Below are positions 25,491 through 39,053 of a stretch of DNA of 64,000 nt, in pieces. Numbering within the stretch: the first letter of the stretch is position 1; each line of letters starts with the position of its first letter. The DNA comes from Hyaloscypha bicolor E (lineage: Eukaryota > Ascomycota > Leotiomycetes > Helotiales > Hyaloscyphaceae), in NCBI RefSeq assembly GCF_002865645.1, contig NW_020194624.1:186001-250000 (forward strand). Direction: 5' to 3'. Position numbers and translations under genes: made by a program. The notes under the pieces were generated by a model. That model saw nothing but the letters and a program-made list of their open reading frames with translations, was not told where the DNA came from and searched no databases.

Positions 25491-28400
25491 TAAGTAATAT
25501 AGAAAGAATTAAAACTTTATAATTAAAGTAATACTTTTATAAAGTTTTAAGAAATATTTATGAAGCGGATTATTAGTTTAATAAGTTTAGAAAAAAAAAG
25601 GGCTATTATAATACTTTAAGCCTAAAGCTAAAATATTAAAAAAAAATAAGTATTAATTTTAGTATTTTATATTAATTTTTAATATATCTAATAATTTAGA
25701 TATAGGTTAGCTATAAGATATAGTTACTAATATAATATATAAAAATAGTAAAAATAAAAAATAATTATAGAAAAAAAAAGTAAAGGAAATAAAATAAGAA
25801 ATATTATATTAAGATAATATAAATTAGATTTTAGTTAGAAATAGACTTTAATATTCGGAAATAAAGTTATATTATTAATTTATATATTATTTTTAAATAT
25901 AATAAAAACCGAAATAAAAGTAATATTAGTTTTAATAAAAAAGCTTATTTCTAAATCCGGAAAAAATACCTAAAAGAGAAAATATTCTTAATTTTAAATA
26001 AAATAGTAAATAGAAATCGGAAATAAGAATTAAAAAGAAATCGGAAATAAGAAATTATATAAATAATTTAGAAAAGCTTTTAGAAAAAGATAAAAATATT
26101 AAATAAAAATAAAAAAGAGAATTCGGAAAAATTAAAAAAATTAGTAAAATTAATAAAATTATATTTATTATTACCTTTAATAATATTATTAGATATATTT
26201 AATTTAGTAAAAATAAAGCAAAATATTATAGGTATTAAGCTAATAAAATAGAAAAAAGAATATAAGTAATAGAAATAAGACTAGAAAAGCTATTACTTTA
26301 TTATTATTAATATTAAAACTCGAATCTAGACTATATTTATTATTATTAACTAGTTTTTCCTGAATTCCGGTTTCTAAATTAAAAGATATATTTAAATAGA
26401 AAATTAGTTTTTTAGGAACCTTATTAATAGAAGTCTCAGGTATAAAAACTTTATAATTAATTATAGAAAAAATTATTAAGATTAATATAGCTAAGAATAA
26501 ATATATACTAATACCGGATTTAAATCTATTATTTATAAGAGCTTTCAAAGTATTATAGTTTTAGAAAAGTAATATTTCTATATTCTTAAAATAATATATA
26601 AATATATATAAGAACTATTATATTTCTAATAATACTAAAAGAGAAAAAAGTATTTATAAGAACTAGATTAAAGCTATACTAGAATATTATATTAATAGTT
26701 TAGGAAATTATTAGAAAACCAAGTTCTTTAAAGTCTTATTAAAAGAATTCCGAGAATATAACTAGGAAATACTTAAAATTAGTTATAATTTTCTTAATTA
26801 GATTATTATATAAGCCTAGAATAAAGGAATTTCTTCTAAGTCTTATATTAATATATTTAATAAAATATTAAAGAAATTATTAAAAAAGAAAAAAGAAATG
26901 AAATTATTTAGTATCTAGAATTTATAAGAGAATTATTTATTCTAATAAAAGATTATATTTTTAAAAATACGAATTTTAAATCTATAAATATTTTTATTTA
27001 TAAATATAATAAAATATATAAGAAAATAGTAATATTTTATTAGTATAAAGAGAAAAAATACTATTTTAATATTATTAAAAATACTTAAATATAATAGTTT
27101 ATAATATAATTTCTAAATTAGAAAATAATTACTTTTTATAAATTTCTTTTATTATATTTCCTAAAACTATTATAGATATAAGTAAAAAGAGAATTTAGCC
27201 TATAGCTAATTATATAAAACTTACTAAAAATAGTAAACCTAAAGGAAATAATATTAACTAATTAATAAAAAATCTGGAAAAATTATTTATTACTATTATA
27301 ACTTAAAAGAACTTATAGAAATAATTTAATATAGCTACTATTATAATTCGAGAGAATATTTATAATCTATTTATATAATCTAGCTAATTATAGTAGATAT
27401 AATAGTATTAATAGCCTAATAAATATAGTTCGAGTTTTTAAAAAAAATATTAGAAGTTATAATAAAAGCTATAGAAAATACTATAATAATTATAATACTT
27501 AAACTAGAATAAATAAAGAATCTAGATAATTATATTCTAGAAAAAGTTAGTTTTAAATATAATTAAAGAATACTATTTAAATTAATATAGCCTATAATAC
27601 AAATCCGGAATTAAGGAAATAAATTTGCTATAAGTATTATAATAGAAATAAGAATAATAATATTAATTCAGAATATATTTATATTTCTTAGTTCTATTAT
27701 TTACTAATATAAAAGCTTATAAATCGTAAATATATTTACTAATTTAATAGAAAATAATATAAAGGGCTATTTAAGTATAAATAAGAAAGTATTTCCTTTT
27801 TCTTTACTAATAAGTACTAATAGTTTAACTAAATTATTTCCTAAGTTTAAAAAAAAGAATTTAATTATAACTTAAAAGTATAATTTAAGAATATCTAGAA
27901 AATAATAAGAAATATCTAGTTTACTAAATAAGAAAGAAATAAAAGAACTAGCTAACTAGAATTTATATATAAAAGTAAGTAAGTTATATTTAGAGAATCT
28001 AAATAGCTATTTTGCTTTAGAGGAAATTATATTAGAATTACTAATATTTTAGATTCTAGAATTAATAAATAATACTAAGATTTAGCTATAAATAGTATTT
28101 CTATTAATATTATAACGGGTTTCTTATTAAGAAAAAAGAGAAAAGAAATAGAAATAGTTAAAAAGGTTTTCTAAAAACGAGCTAGAATAGAAAAAAAGCT
28201 ATTTTATATAAAAGGCCAGAAAAATACTACTTTAAAAAGTAATAAATAAAGAAATAGCCTAACTAAGAATATAGATATTAATATTTCTGGAAATAAATAA
28301 AACAAATTAGAAATCTAGTATATTTTTAATTATAATAAGTATAGGATTTCTAAAATTAATAATATTTTAATAAAATTACTAAAGAAAATAACTATTTTAT

Positions 28401-30189
28401 TTCTAAAAATTTAAAAAAAAACGAGAATATTTATTAATACTTTAAAAATGTCAAATCTAGCTATTATATTTTAGAACTAATAAATTAAGAATAATATTTC
28501 TTATTTTACTATTTTATAAATAGGAAATACTATTATATTAAATATAATTAAATATATTAGAAGATTTATAAAGCTAGTAATTACGGCTTATATAATAAAT
28601 AAAATATTTAAGGAATTAGAAATACTAGTTTAGGTATTTAATATTAATAGAATTATTTAATTTAAAGATAATAGTATTAATATTCGAATATTATTAGTTT
28701 ATAAATATATTATATAATTTTTATATTTCTAATTCGTATTTCGAAAATCTTAAGAAAATATTAAATATAAAGAAATAATTAATATTAGAACTAAAGTTAA
28801 TATTTTCTCTAAAAAACTTTTAGAAATATTTATAAAATAATAATATATAATACTATAGATTATTAAATATTTATTATTATTAGAACTAAATTTGGATTTA
28901 TATAAATAATAAAGTTTAAAGCTAAAGTTATAAATAAAATAAAATATAAAGATATATTTTTTCTCGTTAAAAAAGCTTTAAAGATTTTATTTAATTAATT
29001 ATTTTTAATAAAAATAATAGTTTATAGAATAAAAGATTTACTAATCTTAAAAATAACTAGAATACTTATATTATTATAATTATTTTATTTTTAAAGAATA
29101 TTAGGAAATAGAAAAAAGTAATAATTTAAGAATACTAAGCTTCTAGAATTAAGAAATTAAGTAATATAGAATAGGAAACTATAAATAAAAAGGAAAAATA
29201 AAGTCTAGTATTATAACTAGTAATAATATTAAAGAAAATAGAAAAATACCGAAATTTCTTACTAATTCTTTTATTTTAGATTTAGGAATTTAGGAAATTA
29301 ATAATATTTTTAGGAAAACTAAAGTAGAAAAGGCTTTAGTTAAAGTATTATTAAAAGTAGTTTCGGATTTAATAGAAAAAGAAATAAATAAAAATTAAAT
29401 AAAGATATTTCTAAAAAAGAAATAGAATAATATCTTTTAATAATAAAGAAATATATTCCCAAAGCTATAGAATATAGAACCCAAGACTAGAAAGAATTCT
29501 GGAATATATAGGAGCTTAAGAAAAACATATTAGAATACTAGATAAAAAGGCACTTTTTATATCTAAATAGAAAGAAACTAAATAAAAAGGTTATAAATTC
29601 CGGAGATTAAATTAAAAAAAGTAAGAAAGAAAATAACTATAGCTCTTAAAGAAAATAATAATAACTATAGTCTATTTTTAGTTATAAAAATATATAAGAT
29701 AAAGAATAAAAAGATTTAACTAGTAAATACTAATAATAGAACTAGAAAAGGCCTTAGTAAATATCTAAACTAGTTTAAAAAATCTAAAACTAGAAAATAT
29801 TTATAGAAATATATTAGAAAATATAAGAATTATCTTTTATTAAAGATATTAGCTATTTCGAGAGATTTATAACTTATTTTAGAATATTTTAAATAATTAG
29901 ATATTAGAAACTAGTTTTAGGAAAAGAAACTAGTTATATTCCGAGAATTAATAATTAATTAAGAAAGTATAATTATATTTAATTAGAAAGAAATAAGAAA
30001 AGTCTATAAAAATATTAGCCTATTTATTCTAATTAAGACTATTAAATATAAGGCTTAGTAAAAAAAGAATTTCCTATATCCTAAAGCTTTAGTATTAATA
30101 ATAATAAAAATATTATTAGAATATCTAAATTATAAAATTCTTAAGAAATATAATAGATCTTATTAAAATCTATAGTTTTTAATTACAAA
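25491..30189 (+). repeat. AT-rich DNA, probably Gag/protease part of the gypsy element downstream
   Basis: Between about 26,600 and 30,190 the plus strand leads into the recognisable polymerase without a break in style, so it is likely the 5' part of that element, but I could not find a clear zinc knuckle or protease triad. The 102-codon minus ORF at 26,240-26,548 is Ile/Lys/Asn-rich noise. From 25,491 to 26,600 I recognise nothing. Confidence 0.35.
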
Positions 30190-32500
30190 AAATATTACTA
30201 GAATTTATAAACTAATTAATACTACTATAAAAATAAATTTAGTAATCTTATAAGATATTAATTTATTTCTATTTATTAATGAGATTTTAAAGGAATTTAC
30301 TAAATATATTTATATTTCTCTAATTAATTTCTTTTTCGAATATAACTAACTTATACTAGATACTTATAATAGAGACTTAATTACCTTTATAATACTTTTA
30401 AAACTATTAAAAATAATTATATTATTTTTAGAAAGCTACTAATTTCGTTATATAGTTTATATAAATTATTATAATTATTCTAAAGAATCTATTTCCCAAA
30501 ATTACTATATTATTTATTAATAATATTAGAGTTAAAAAACCTTATATAAACTATAATAAATAGCTTATTTTATCTAGTATTTAGTATTTTATATTCGAAT
30601 ACTTTTAAAATCTAGATATAATTCTAGATAAAATTAAATAAGCCAGAGCTAGTATTAGAAAAAAATTATAATTCTATTATAATAATATAGTTATTATTAG
30701 CTTTATTTATAGAATATTTAAAAGAAGTTCTTTAAGTTCAGGAATTACTAAAATCTTAAAATAAGAATATTATAATAATATAACTAAAAGTAAAGCATTT
30801 ATTATTATATTTAAATTAAAAACTTTATAATTATTACTAAAACTATTTATTATTTAATAAAGAAAGATATAATATAGAAATAGAGTAATAAATAAATATA
30901 AGCTATATAAATTCTTTAAAAAAAAAGCTTATTATTATTCTAATATTCTATAAATTATATTATAATTTATTAGAAAATTAGAGAATAATTATATTAGTAG
31001 TAAATACTAGCTTGAATAAATAAAATAGAACTCTCAATTAATATAATAATAAAGAGAAAAAGATAATTATATAATATAAGTCTTGAATCTAAAATAATAC
31101 TAAATAGAAATATAATACTACTAAAAGAAAATATAGAAAACTAATAAAATATCTATAAAAAGTATAATTCTAGCTATATAGAATTTATTTTATTTTTAAA
31201 CTAGATATTAATATACTTATTATATAGCTAAGTAAAGCGGTTACGGATTTTCCTAAAGTTCTAGTTATTTACTAGCTAATATAAATTTAATTATTTGATT
31301 TTAAAATCAAGTATATTAAGGGAATAAAATATACTATTATTAATAAATTATTGAAATACCTATAATAAAAAAGTAATACTAAAAATAATAAGGATATTAA
31401 TAAATAATTAGTAATAAAGCTTAATATTATTAGAATAATATCTATTAAATAGAAAGTTTAGTTAAAGGAAATAGTTTTGGTTTAGTTATATAATATTATT
31501 TTAAGGAATTAGATTTCTAAAACTTTTATTAGATATTTAGATAATAGTATTTAATTATTAGAAATTAATAATTAAAGCCTTATTATATCTGGAAATCAAT
31601 TAATAATATTAAAAAATAATAATATTTAAAAGTTATATAGTAAAAACCGTAGTTTTTTATATATAACCTCTAGTAAAATAGTAAATAATAATACTAACTC
31701 TTATATTTTCTTTAATAAACTAATGTCTTTATTAGATTTCCTAGATAATAACTATTTCAAATAATACTAGAATATTATATAATATCTTATAATACTTTCT
31801 AAACCGGAAAAAATATCGAAAGCCGAGTTTTAAAAATTAAATAGAAAAGCTTTAAATTATAATATAAGAGATTAATTACTATAAAGAGTAATATCTAAAG
31901 TATATTTACTTTAGCTTATTATTAATAACTAAAAATAAAAAGAGATTATTATTAAAGAACTATATAATAAGATTAAATATATTAAAAGAAAGAATATTTT
32001 TTATTTAATAGCTAGCTATTATTACTAGAAATATTACTATAATTATATATGAAAATATATTAATATCTATAAAGTCTATTAATATAAGAATAAAATAAAA
32101 TAAAATAAAGCTCTATATTTAATAAAAGCTATATTTATTTTCTATTATTTTAGAATTAATATAATTAAATTACTAGATTATAAAAAATATAACTTATTAG
32201 TTATTACTAGAAATAACTTTTTGGGATAAATTAAAACTAGACTTTTAAAGAACCTAACTAATAAAAAGATTACTAAGTTTATTTAGAAAGAAATTATTTA
32301 TAAATATAGTTTATTTAAATAGCTTAAAATAAATAGTAGATCGGAATTCAAAGAAGTAATAATTCAAAAATTTAATAAGCTAGAAATTAATAGAATTATT
32401 ATTTTGGCTTATAATTCTAAAGGAAATAGTATAATAAAAAGAAAATATTAATTAATTATTTAAGTATTTATTATATTTATAATAGATAAAAAGAAATCTT
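30190..32500 (+). mobile_element. Gypsy polymerase relic (RT-RNase H-integrase), second lineage
   Basis: Read through stops, the plus strand gives a typical fungal gypsy polymerase. The RT catalytic block is F-I-N-N-I-R-V-K at 30,513-30,536, where live relatives have FLDDIGVK. RNase H begins V-V-N-T-S-L at 30,996 and continues through a Q-L-S...T-D-F-P...L-F-D-F region to about 31,400. The integrase core follows, with V-I-T-R-N-N near 32,200 and N-S-R-S-E-F-K at 32,332-32,352 (family DGGSEFK-like). Domain order RT-RH-IN marks Ty3/gypsy; the sequence differs from the chromovirus copies. LTRs were not delimited. Confidence 0.78.
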
Positions 32501-33701
32501 AAATAGATTTATTGTTATATATTCTATTTATTAATTAAATTATTATATATAAACTAATTGAATGTATTTTATTTTATATAATCTATAATAGAGAAATATA
32601 TATAAAGTAAATATAAATAAGAAATAAAGATATTAAAGAAGCTAGAATAGAAAAGAATAGAAAATACTAAAAGAATTTTTTTTAATACTATTTACTAGAT
32701 TTATTTAAAGCCCATTTCTAAAAAGAATCTAGTTCTTATATATAATATTAAACTAATAAATTAAGATAAGTTAAGAAATATAAAACTACTATATTATTAG
32801 CTTAGCTTATATAAAATAAGATATATGAATTAGCTAAAAGAATATTATATTCTAGAAAAGCTTAATAGTATTATATTTCAAAAAATATATACCGGGAATT
32901 AATTCAAATAATTTATTAAAAGAAATAGATTCTAATACTTTCCTAAAAACAAAATTAATAATAAATATATTTTTTTAAATAAATATAAAGTTAGAAAAGG
33001 AAATAGTAATAAATACTATAAATAAAATAGTATTTAGAAAATAAAAAAGCTACTAGTATTATTATATATATTCTAGAATTACTAGAATTAGAAAAAATAA
33101 AATATTTTTCTTTTATAAAGAATTAGAAGGAAATATCTAATAATAAAAGCTTTTTTTAATTTGAAATAAAGCTTATTACTTTTAATTCTTTATATATCTT
33201 TTATTTTTTTCTTCTAATTATTATTTATAGCCTTTAGAAAATATTATTATTAGATTACTATTCCAGAAATTAAACGAGCTTTAATAATATTTATTTTTTA
33301 CTATTATTTAATTATTATTATTAAATAGTATTCTTAATATAAGATTTTATTACTAGATTTTAGAAATTAAATATAAAGTATTTCTTTTAGTATAAAAATA
33401 AATAGAAAGTCGAGAAGTTATTTTATAGATTCTTGATTTCGAACTATAATACTTTCTAGAAAATTCTTATAATATAAATAGTTATTATATATAGAAAAGA
33501 AAAAAAAAGAGGGCCTTTTATATATTTCTGGAAAGACAAGAATACTAAATTAAAAGCTTTTTAGAAGCTTTATTTACTCTTTTAGCTAGCTATTTTTGCG
33601 GCTTATACTAGTCTAAAGCTTAATTATAATACTTATAGATTTTAATTTTAATTTGAATTACTATTACAAGTTTACTTATAATATTTAAATAAACTTTCTA
33701 A
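32501..33701. repeat. Unassigned AT-rich DNA
   Basis: Probably the 3' end of the gypsy element before it plus other degraded sequence; no motif recognised. Confidence 0.35.
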
Positions 33702-36700
33702 TTAGAAGTTATATATAAATAAAATAGCTAACTAGAAATCTTATAAAAGAAAAGGGAAACTTTATTAAATCTAATAGTTATTTCTGAAAATATTTAATAA
33801 TATATAATTCTGGAAATTTCTTAAATATTAAATAAACTAGATCTATTTATTTAAAGCCTATTTTATACTAGGAAATTTACTTTTTCTTTAATATAACTAT
33901 AGCTATTTTAAAAGTATATATTAAGGTTTAGTTAGTATATTATATATTTCTATTTCTATATAAAAAGAACTTCTCTTATATAGAACCTATTTTTTAATTA
34001 TAATATTATCTCGTTATTAGAAACTAAATACTTTTTTTTTAAAAAAGCTAGTATAATTTATTAATTCTTACTATTAAATATTATTTAAATAATTAGAAAA
34101 ATACTTTTAATTCTATATTTTTAATACTAATTTAGAATACTTGATTTTTTTATATTTTATATTAACTTTAATATTAATTATTTCAAATTTAATAGTAATA
34201 TTATAAACCTTATTTAAATTATCTTATAATTCTTCTTTTTATAATTTTCGAAGCCTTTAATATTACTTTTTTAAATATAAATATTATTTTAAAATTCTAA
34301 CTAATTAAATAGTTTTCTATTATATAAAATCGATTTTAATAAATACTAAATAAATGCAATTAGTTTTTAGAAGAAATATAGATTAGTTTCAGAAAAAGCA
34401 ATATTTTATTTTAAGTTATTTTTTAATTCTATTATTCTAATTTCTTTTTTATTAATATTTATTTTATACTTTTTTAATATTTTTAATATCTTACTTTTTA
34501 TATATTTCCTATATTATTTTTCTTCTTTAATACCATTTTTTGAATTAATAGAAATATCTCTAAATAAATAAAGAATTAGGATATATTTATATTTTTATTT
34601 ATTTATTATTTTCTTCTATATTCTAATACTTTAAATATTATTATTATATTTATATTTCTATTATATTATTTTCTTATTTTCCTATTATTGCTATTTAGTT
34701 TAATTTACCTTAATTATTTCCTAGATTATATTTCTTTAAGTATATATATTTATATTTTTTTTTATAATAAAAGCCTAATTCTATATTTTATTTTCTATAA
34801 TTATTTCTAATTTATAATTATATTATTTTAAATATATCTAATTATTAGATTTATTTCTCTTATTATATATATTACTATTTCAGCTTTTATTTTTTATTAG
34901 AAAAAAAGAAAAACTCGAATATATATAATACTTTTATATAATTTAAGTTTATTCTAATTTACTTTTTATTTTAAAAAGTATTTAAAAGAAATTCTCGTAA
35001 TCTCAAAAACCTTTAATTCTATAACTTATAACTATTATACTAATAATATTTATATAACTTCTTTAAGAATAATAAAATAGCTAAAGAATAGATTTCTTAA
35101 ATTAATAAAATATAATAGCTAGTTTTTATAAGCTATAGTATTATTAAAAGCCTATAAATTAATAATATTAAAGTTTAGAATATTAAAGGAGCTTAAATAA
35201 TTATAAAAGGCTTATTAATATTTAAAAAAAATAGTTATAATTACTAAATTTAATATAAATATTCTAAATAAGCTAAGCGGTATATATAATAAGCTCTTAA
35301 AATAAAAAATCTTTATTAGAAATAAAACTAGACTAGAATTAACTAAAAAAGAATTAAAGAACTATTAAACTAATAATAAAGAATTCGAGAATATTATTAA
35401 AAGTATTACTAAAGGCAAATAAAAGAACCTTAATAAGATTAAAACTATAATAAATAGTCTAGAAACTAAGAATTAGAATAGAATTATATTATATAGTAAA
35501 GCTTTTAACTAATATATTAATAATATTTATTATAACCTTAGTAAAAATATATATAAGAAATTATATTTTTTTTAAAATAAAAGCTTTAGTATATAAAGTT
35601 ATTTAGTTAATTAATAAAGCTATTTTAGGATATATTAAAAATAAAAAGTATTAGAATACTAATATATTTACTAAATTAGATATTATTAAAGTATTTAAGT
35701 ATATTAAAACTATTTTGGAACTTGGAGAATTAGTTTTTAAGCTATTATTAGCTAATAATCTTAAGATTAGATAATATATTTTTAATATTTCCGGAATTCT
35801 AATTAAGGAAATTTATAATAATAAATCTTTTTCTGTCTTCTAATATAAGCCTAAAAAATAGGCCCTTATTATAATTTTAGCTTTAACTTAATTAGATCCA
35901 ACTAATAAGAATAAAGCTAATTTAATATAGCCTAGTAATAATTCTACTAGTATAACTAGTTAAAAAGAATCTAGTAAAAAAGAAAAATAAGCTAAGTCTA
36001 AAACTCTTAATAAATAATAAAAATCCGAGTATTAGTCTAAGTATAAGGCTAATAAAATAAAGGAAAATATAGAAGAAATAAGTAAGAAGAAATCCTTTAT
36101 TTTAAAGAGAAAGATACTATTTAGAAAAACTCTTGTAATTATATCTAGAATTAAAAAACAAAATATTAAAAATATTAAATCCAGAGAAATTAAAAATAAT
36201 AAATATATCTATAAAATACTAGCTAAATAGAAGTTAATATTTACTTAGTAAAATAAGTGTATTTTTAAGGAAATATATAATAGTATTTGGGATTTATTTA
36301 TAAGTAAAAATACTATAGAATTACTAATAAATTTCTTAAAGCTTATTATAAAAAATATATTTAATAGCTTACTAATTCTTTCTTTATTAATATAAGAGAT
36401 ATTTATATTATTAAGAATACTTTAAAGCTAGTTACTAAGATCTATAAAATTATTAAAAGCAAGAAATATATTTCTATTATTTAAATAAATAAGAAAATAT
36501 AGGATTCCTTTTTAGAAAACCAGGAAATTAAGAAATATAAATATAAATATTATATTTCTAATTAATTTCGCTCAAATTTATAGCTCTAATTTAATATTAT
36601 AGTTTCTATTTCTGAGTTTAATACTACTAATCTGGATATAAATAGTTATATTTATAAGAAAGATTACCTGAAATAAATTAAAAAGCTTAGTATTTAAAAG

Positions 36701-38118
36701 CTTTTAATATAAGAAATAGAAATATTATAATTTTATTTCTAAAAAGATAATATAATAAAGTATAGAAATCTAGGTAATAGCTATTTTACCTTAGTTTTTT
36801 AATTTTTAATAGCAGATCTATTAATATAACTCGGATCTTATAAGATATTAAATAAGTATTTTATTTATCTAATTATTTATTTTTAGCTAGCTAGATATTA
36901 TATTTCTAAAAATATTAATTATAATTAATATAAAGATAATACTAAAAATCTAGCTATTACTAAAGCTTTAAATAGCAAATTCTATTTTAATAAAAAGTAC
37001 TAAAATATTAGTTATATTTTTTTTATAAATTATAAAAAGGCTATTATATTTAATAAAAAATTCTTTAAAGATATTAATTATTTCTTTATTTCTAATAATT
37101 TTAAGCCGGAAATAGCTAAGGAAATAGGTAAGTATTTACTAAAAATAATAGAAGAAAAGATTTCGAATATAGTTTATTTAATTAGATAAATAAATGCTTT
37201 TAGTTAGATAATCTATAAGTCTGAAATTACAAATAAATAATAATTCTCGAATAATATAAAAACTAAAGAATAGCTTAATAATAATTTATTATTTAATAGG
37301 TCTTTTATTATAATTTCAATAAATCTAGTTATTATTAAAGATAAAATATATGAAAATAAAGTTTTTTATAAAATTATTAAAGTCTTTTATCTAGAGCTTT
37401 CTTTTTTTATTAAAGATTAATTTAAGAATATTATAAATAATACGAAATTTAAAGAAGCTATCTATTTAGAATATATTAGTATGATTTATAATATGATTTG
37501 CTATAATAAGCCTCTTTAATATCTAGTAGTAAAAGCAGAAATTAAGTAATAATTAAAGGCAAATACTAATTAATATAAAGAACTATATTAGATTTAATAT
37601 AAGAATATAACTAAGCGGGTTTGAATTACTTTTAAGTAAATTCGAAAATATAAAATAAGATTATTTAAAAGTAATAAATCTTATTTTAGATATATTATAA
37701 AGAAATTAAATTAGCTAATAAAAAAGAATTCTAATTATTTTATTATTTCGGATTCTAAATAGGATTTTTCTATTAGTTTTAGTATTTAGGAAACAAGTAT
37801 AAATAAATAAAAAGTTAGATATAATATAATAAGTTATATTTTCTAAAAATTATATTATTTTAATAGTTTTAAGGTTTTAGTTATATAATAAAAGCTATAG
37901 CCTTTTATATATAACTTATAGGAATTATATAAAAAAGCTAGTTTTTTTATAGTTCTAGAAAATAATTCCTTTTTAAAATTTAGTTAATTAAGCTTTTATA
38001 TATTATATACTATTTATATTTTACTATTTATACTTTTAATCTTATTATTTTATTATTAAATCACGTTTTATATTCTGGTATATTTTATATAAGTTTTTAT
38101 TTTATTATAGTTTCTTTT
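33702..38118 (+). mobile_element. Unclassified 4.4 kb repeat family, copy A2
   Basis: Second copy of the family at 2,470-6,892, nearly the same length and starting and stopping at matching points, so these limits may be true element ends. It is more degraded than A1: for example CGN, GGN and CCN codons kept in A1 are A/T in A2. It is followed directly, with no spacer, by the truncated chromovirus at 38,118. Confidence 0.6.
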
Positions 38119-38902
38119 CTATAATAAATATAATATAATTTTAGGATAATAGTAATTTATAAATACTAGTATTCTAATTAATTATAAGAATAGAAAATTA
38201 ATCTAGTTAGATAATTAGCCTAAAAAAAGAATTAGAATAAGGTTCTAATTATTATATATAAGAACTTGAAATCTAGAAAAAGTAACTAATATTAAAAAAA
38301 TATAAATAAAAGAAATAAAGCTATAGTTATAAATAAGTTCTAGAGATCTCAGATTATAAAAAAAAAATTCCTTTATTCTTTTTCTAAGTCAAGCTTAGAA
38401 AGCCATATATAGTAAAAGAATTAAGCTCGATTCTATAAAGAAATATAAGTAGCTTTAGGAAATATAGAGGTTTTTCCTAAGCCAGAAATAGAAATATTAA
38501 AAATATATTATTTAAAAGAAAGCTATAAAATCTAATTAAGGCCTATAATTAATATTATAAATATTTTACTAGCTATTTTCTAAATAAATTTATAGAAAAA
38601 GAGAATCTTTTTTTTATAATATTATTTTTCGAGATTAATAAAGAGCTAAAATTATAATAAAAGAATAAGTTTATTTCGGGTAAGTAATAGCTAAGAAAAA
38701 CAGAGCTATAATAGCTAGTAAGAGTTTTATTAGAGAAGTTTAAGAATTTTATAAATATCTTTTTAAAAAAAGTATTAAATATCTTATTCCTATATTAATT
38801 ATATAATTATAGGATTTAAATTAATAATCTTAAAGGCCTGGAAAGCCTAGAATATTTCCTGCTTTATTAATAGTTAACCTATAAGCTATAAGAGGTCAAG
38901 TA

Positions 38903-39053
38903 TTATATAGTAACTATATACTAATAGTTATATACAGGTTCACGTAACTATATTCCTGTAATTAAGCTTTGGCCACTCGTACTACACCTCTCTTTTTTCT
39001 TAATTCATCTATATTATTATTATAATATAATAATAACGTTTTATTATAATATT
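38903..39053. repeat. 151 bp solo-LTR-like insertion with 5 bp target duplication
   Basis: Flanked by aagta at 38,898-38,902 and 39,054-39,058. The matching site in copy 1 has a single aagta at 13,492-13,496 with the same flanks on both sides, which is the empty site. The insert keeps bases such as ggttcacg, cctg and ggccactcg and so is less RIP-changed than its host. Similar sequence occurs at 23,590. Confidence 0.82.

Noticed and set aside
26240..26548. 102-codon minus-strand ORF with hydrophobic ends
   Set aside because: Ile/Lys/Asn-rich text typical of RIP-degraded DNA that happens to lack stops; no homology recognised.
31634..31672. Palindrome-like gttatata...tatataac similar to the family A module
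   Set aside because: It lies in frame within the gypsy polymerase relic between RNase H and integrase, so the likeness is probably chance.
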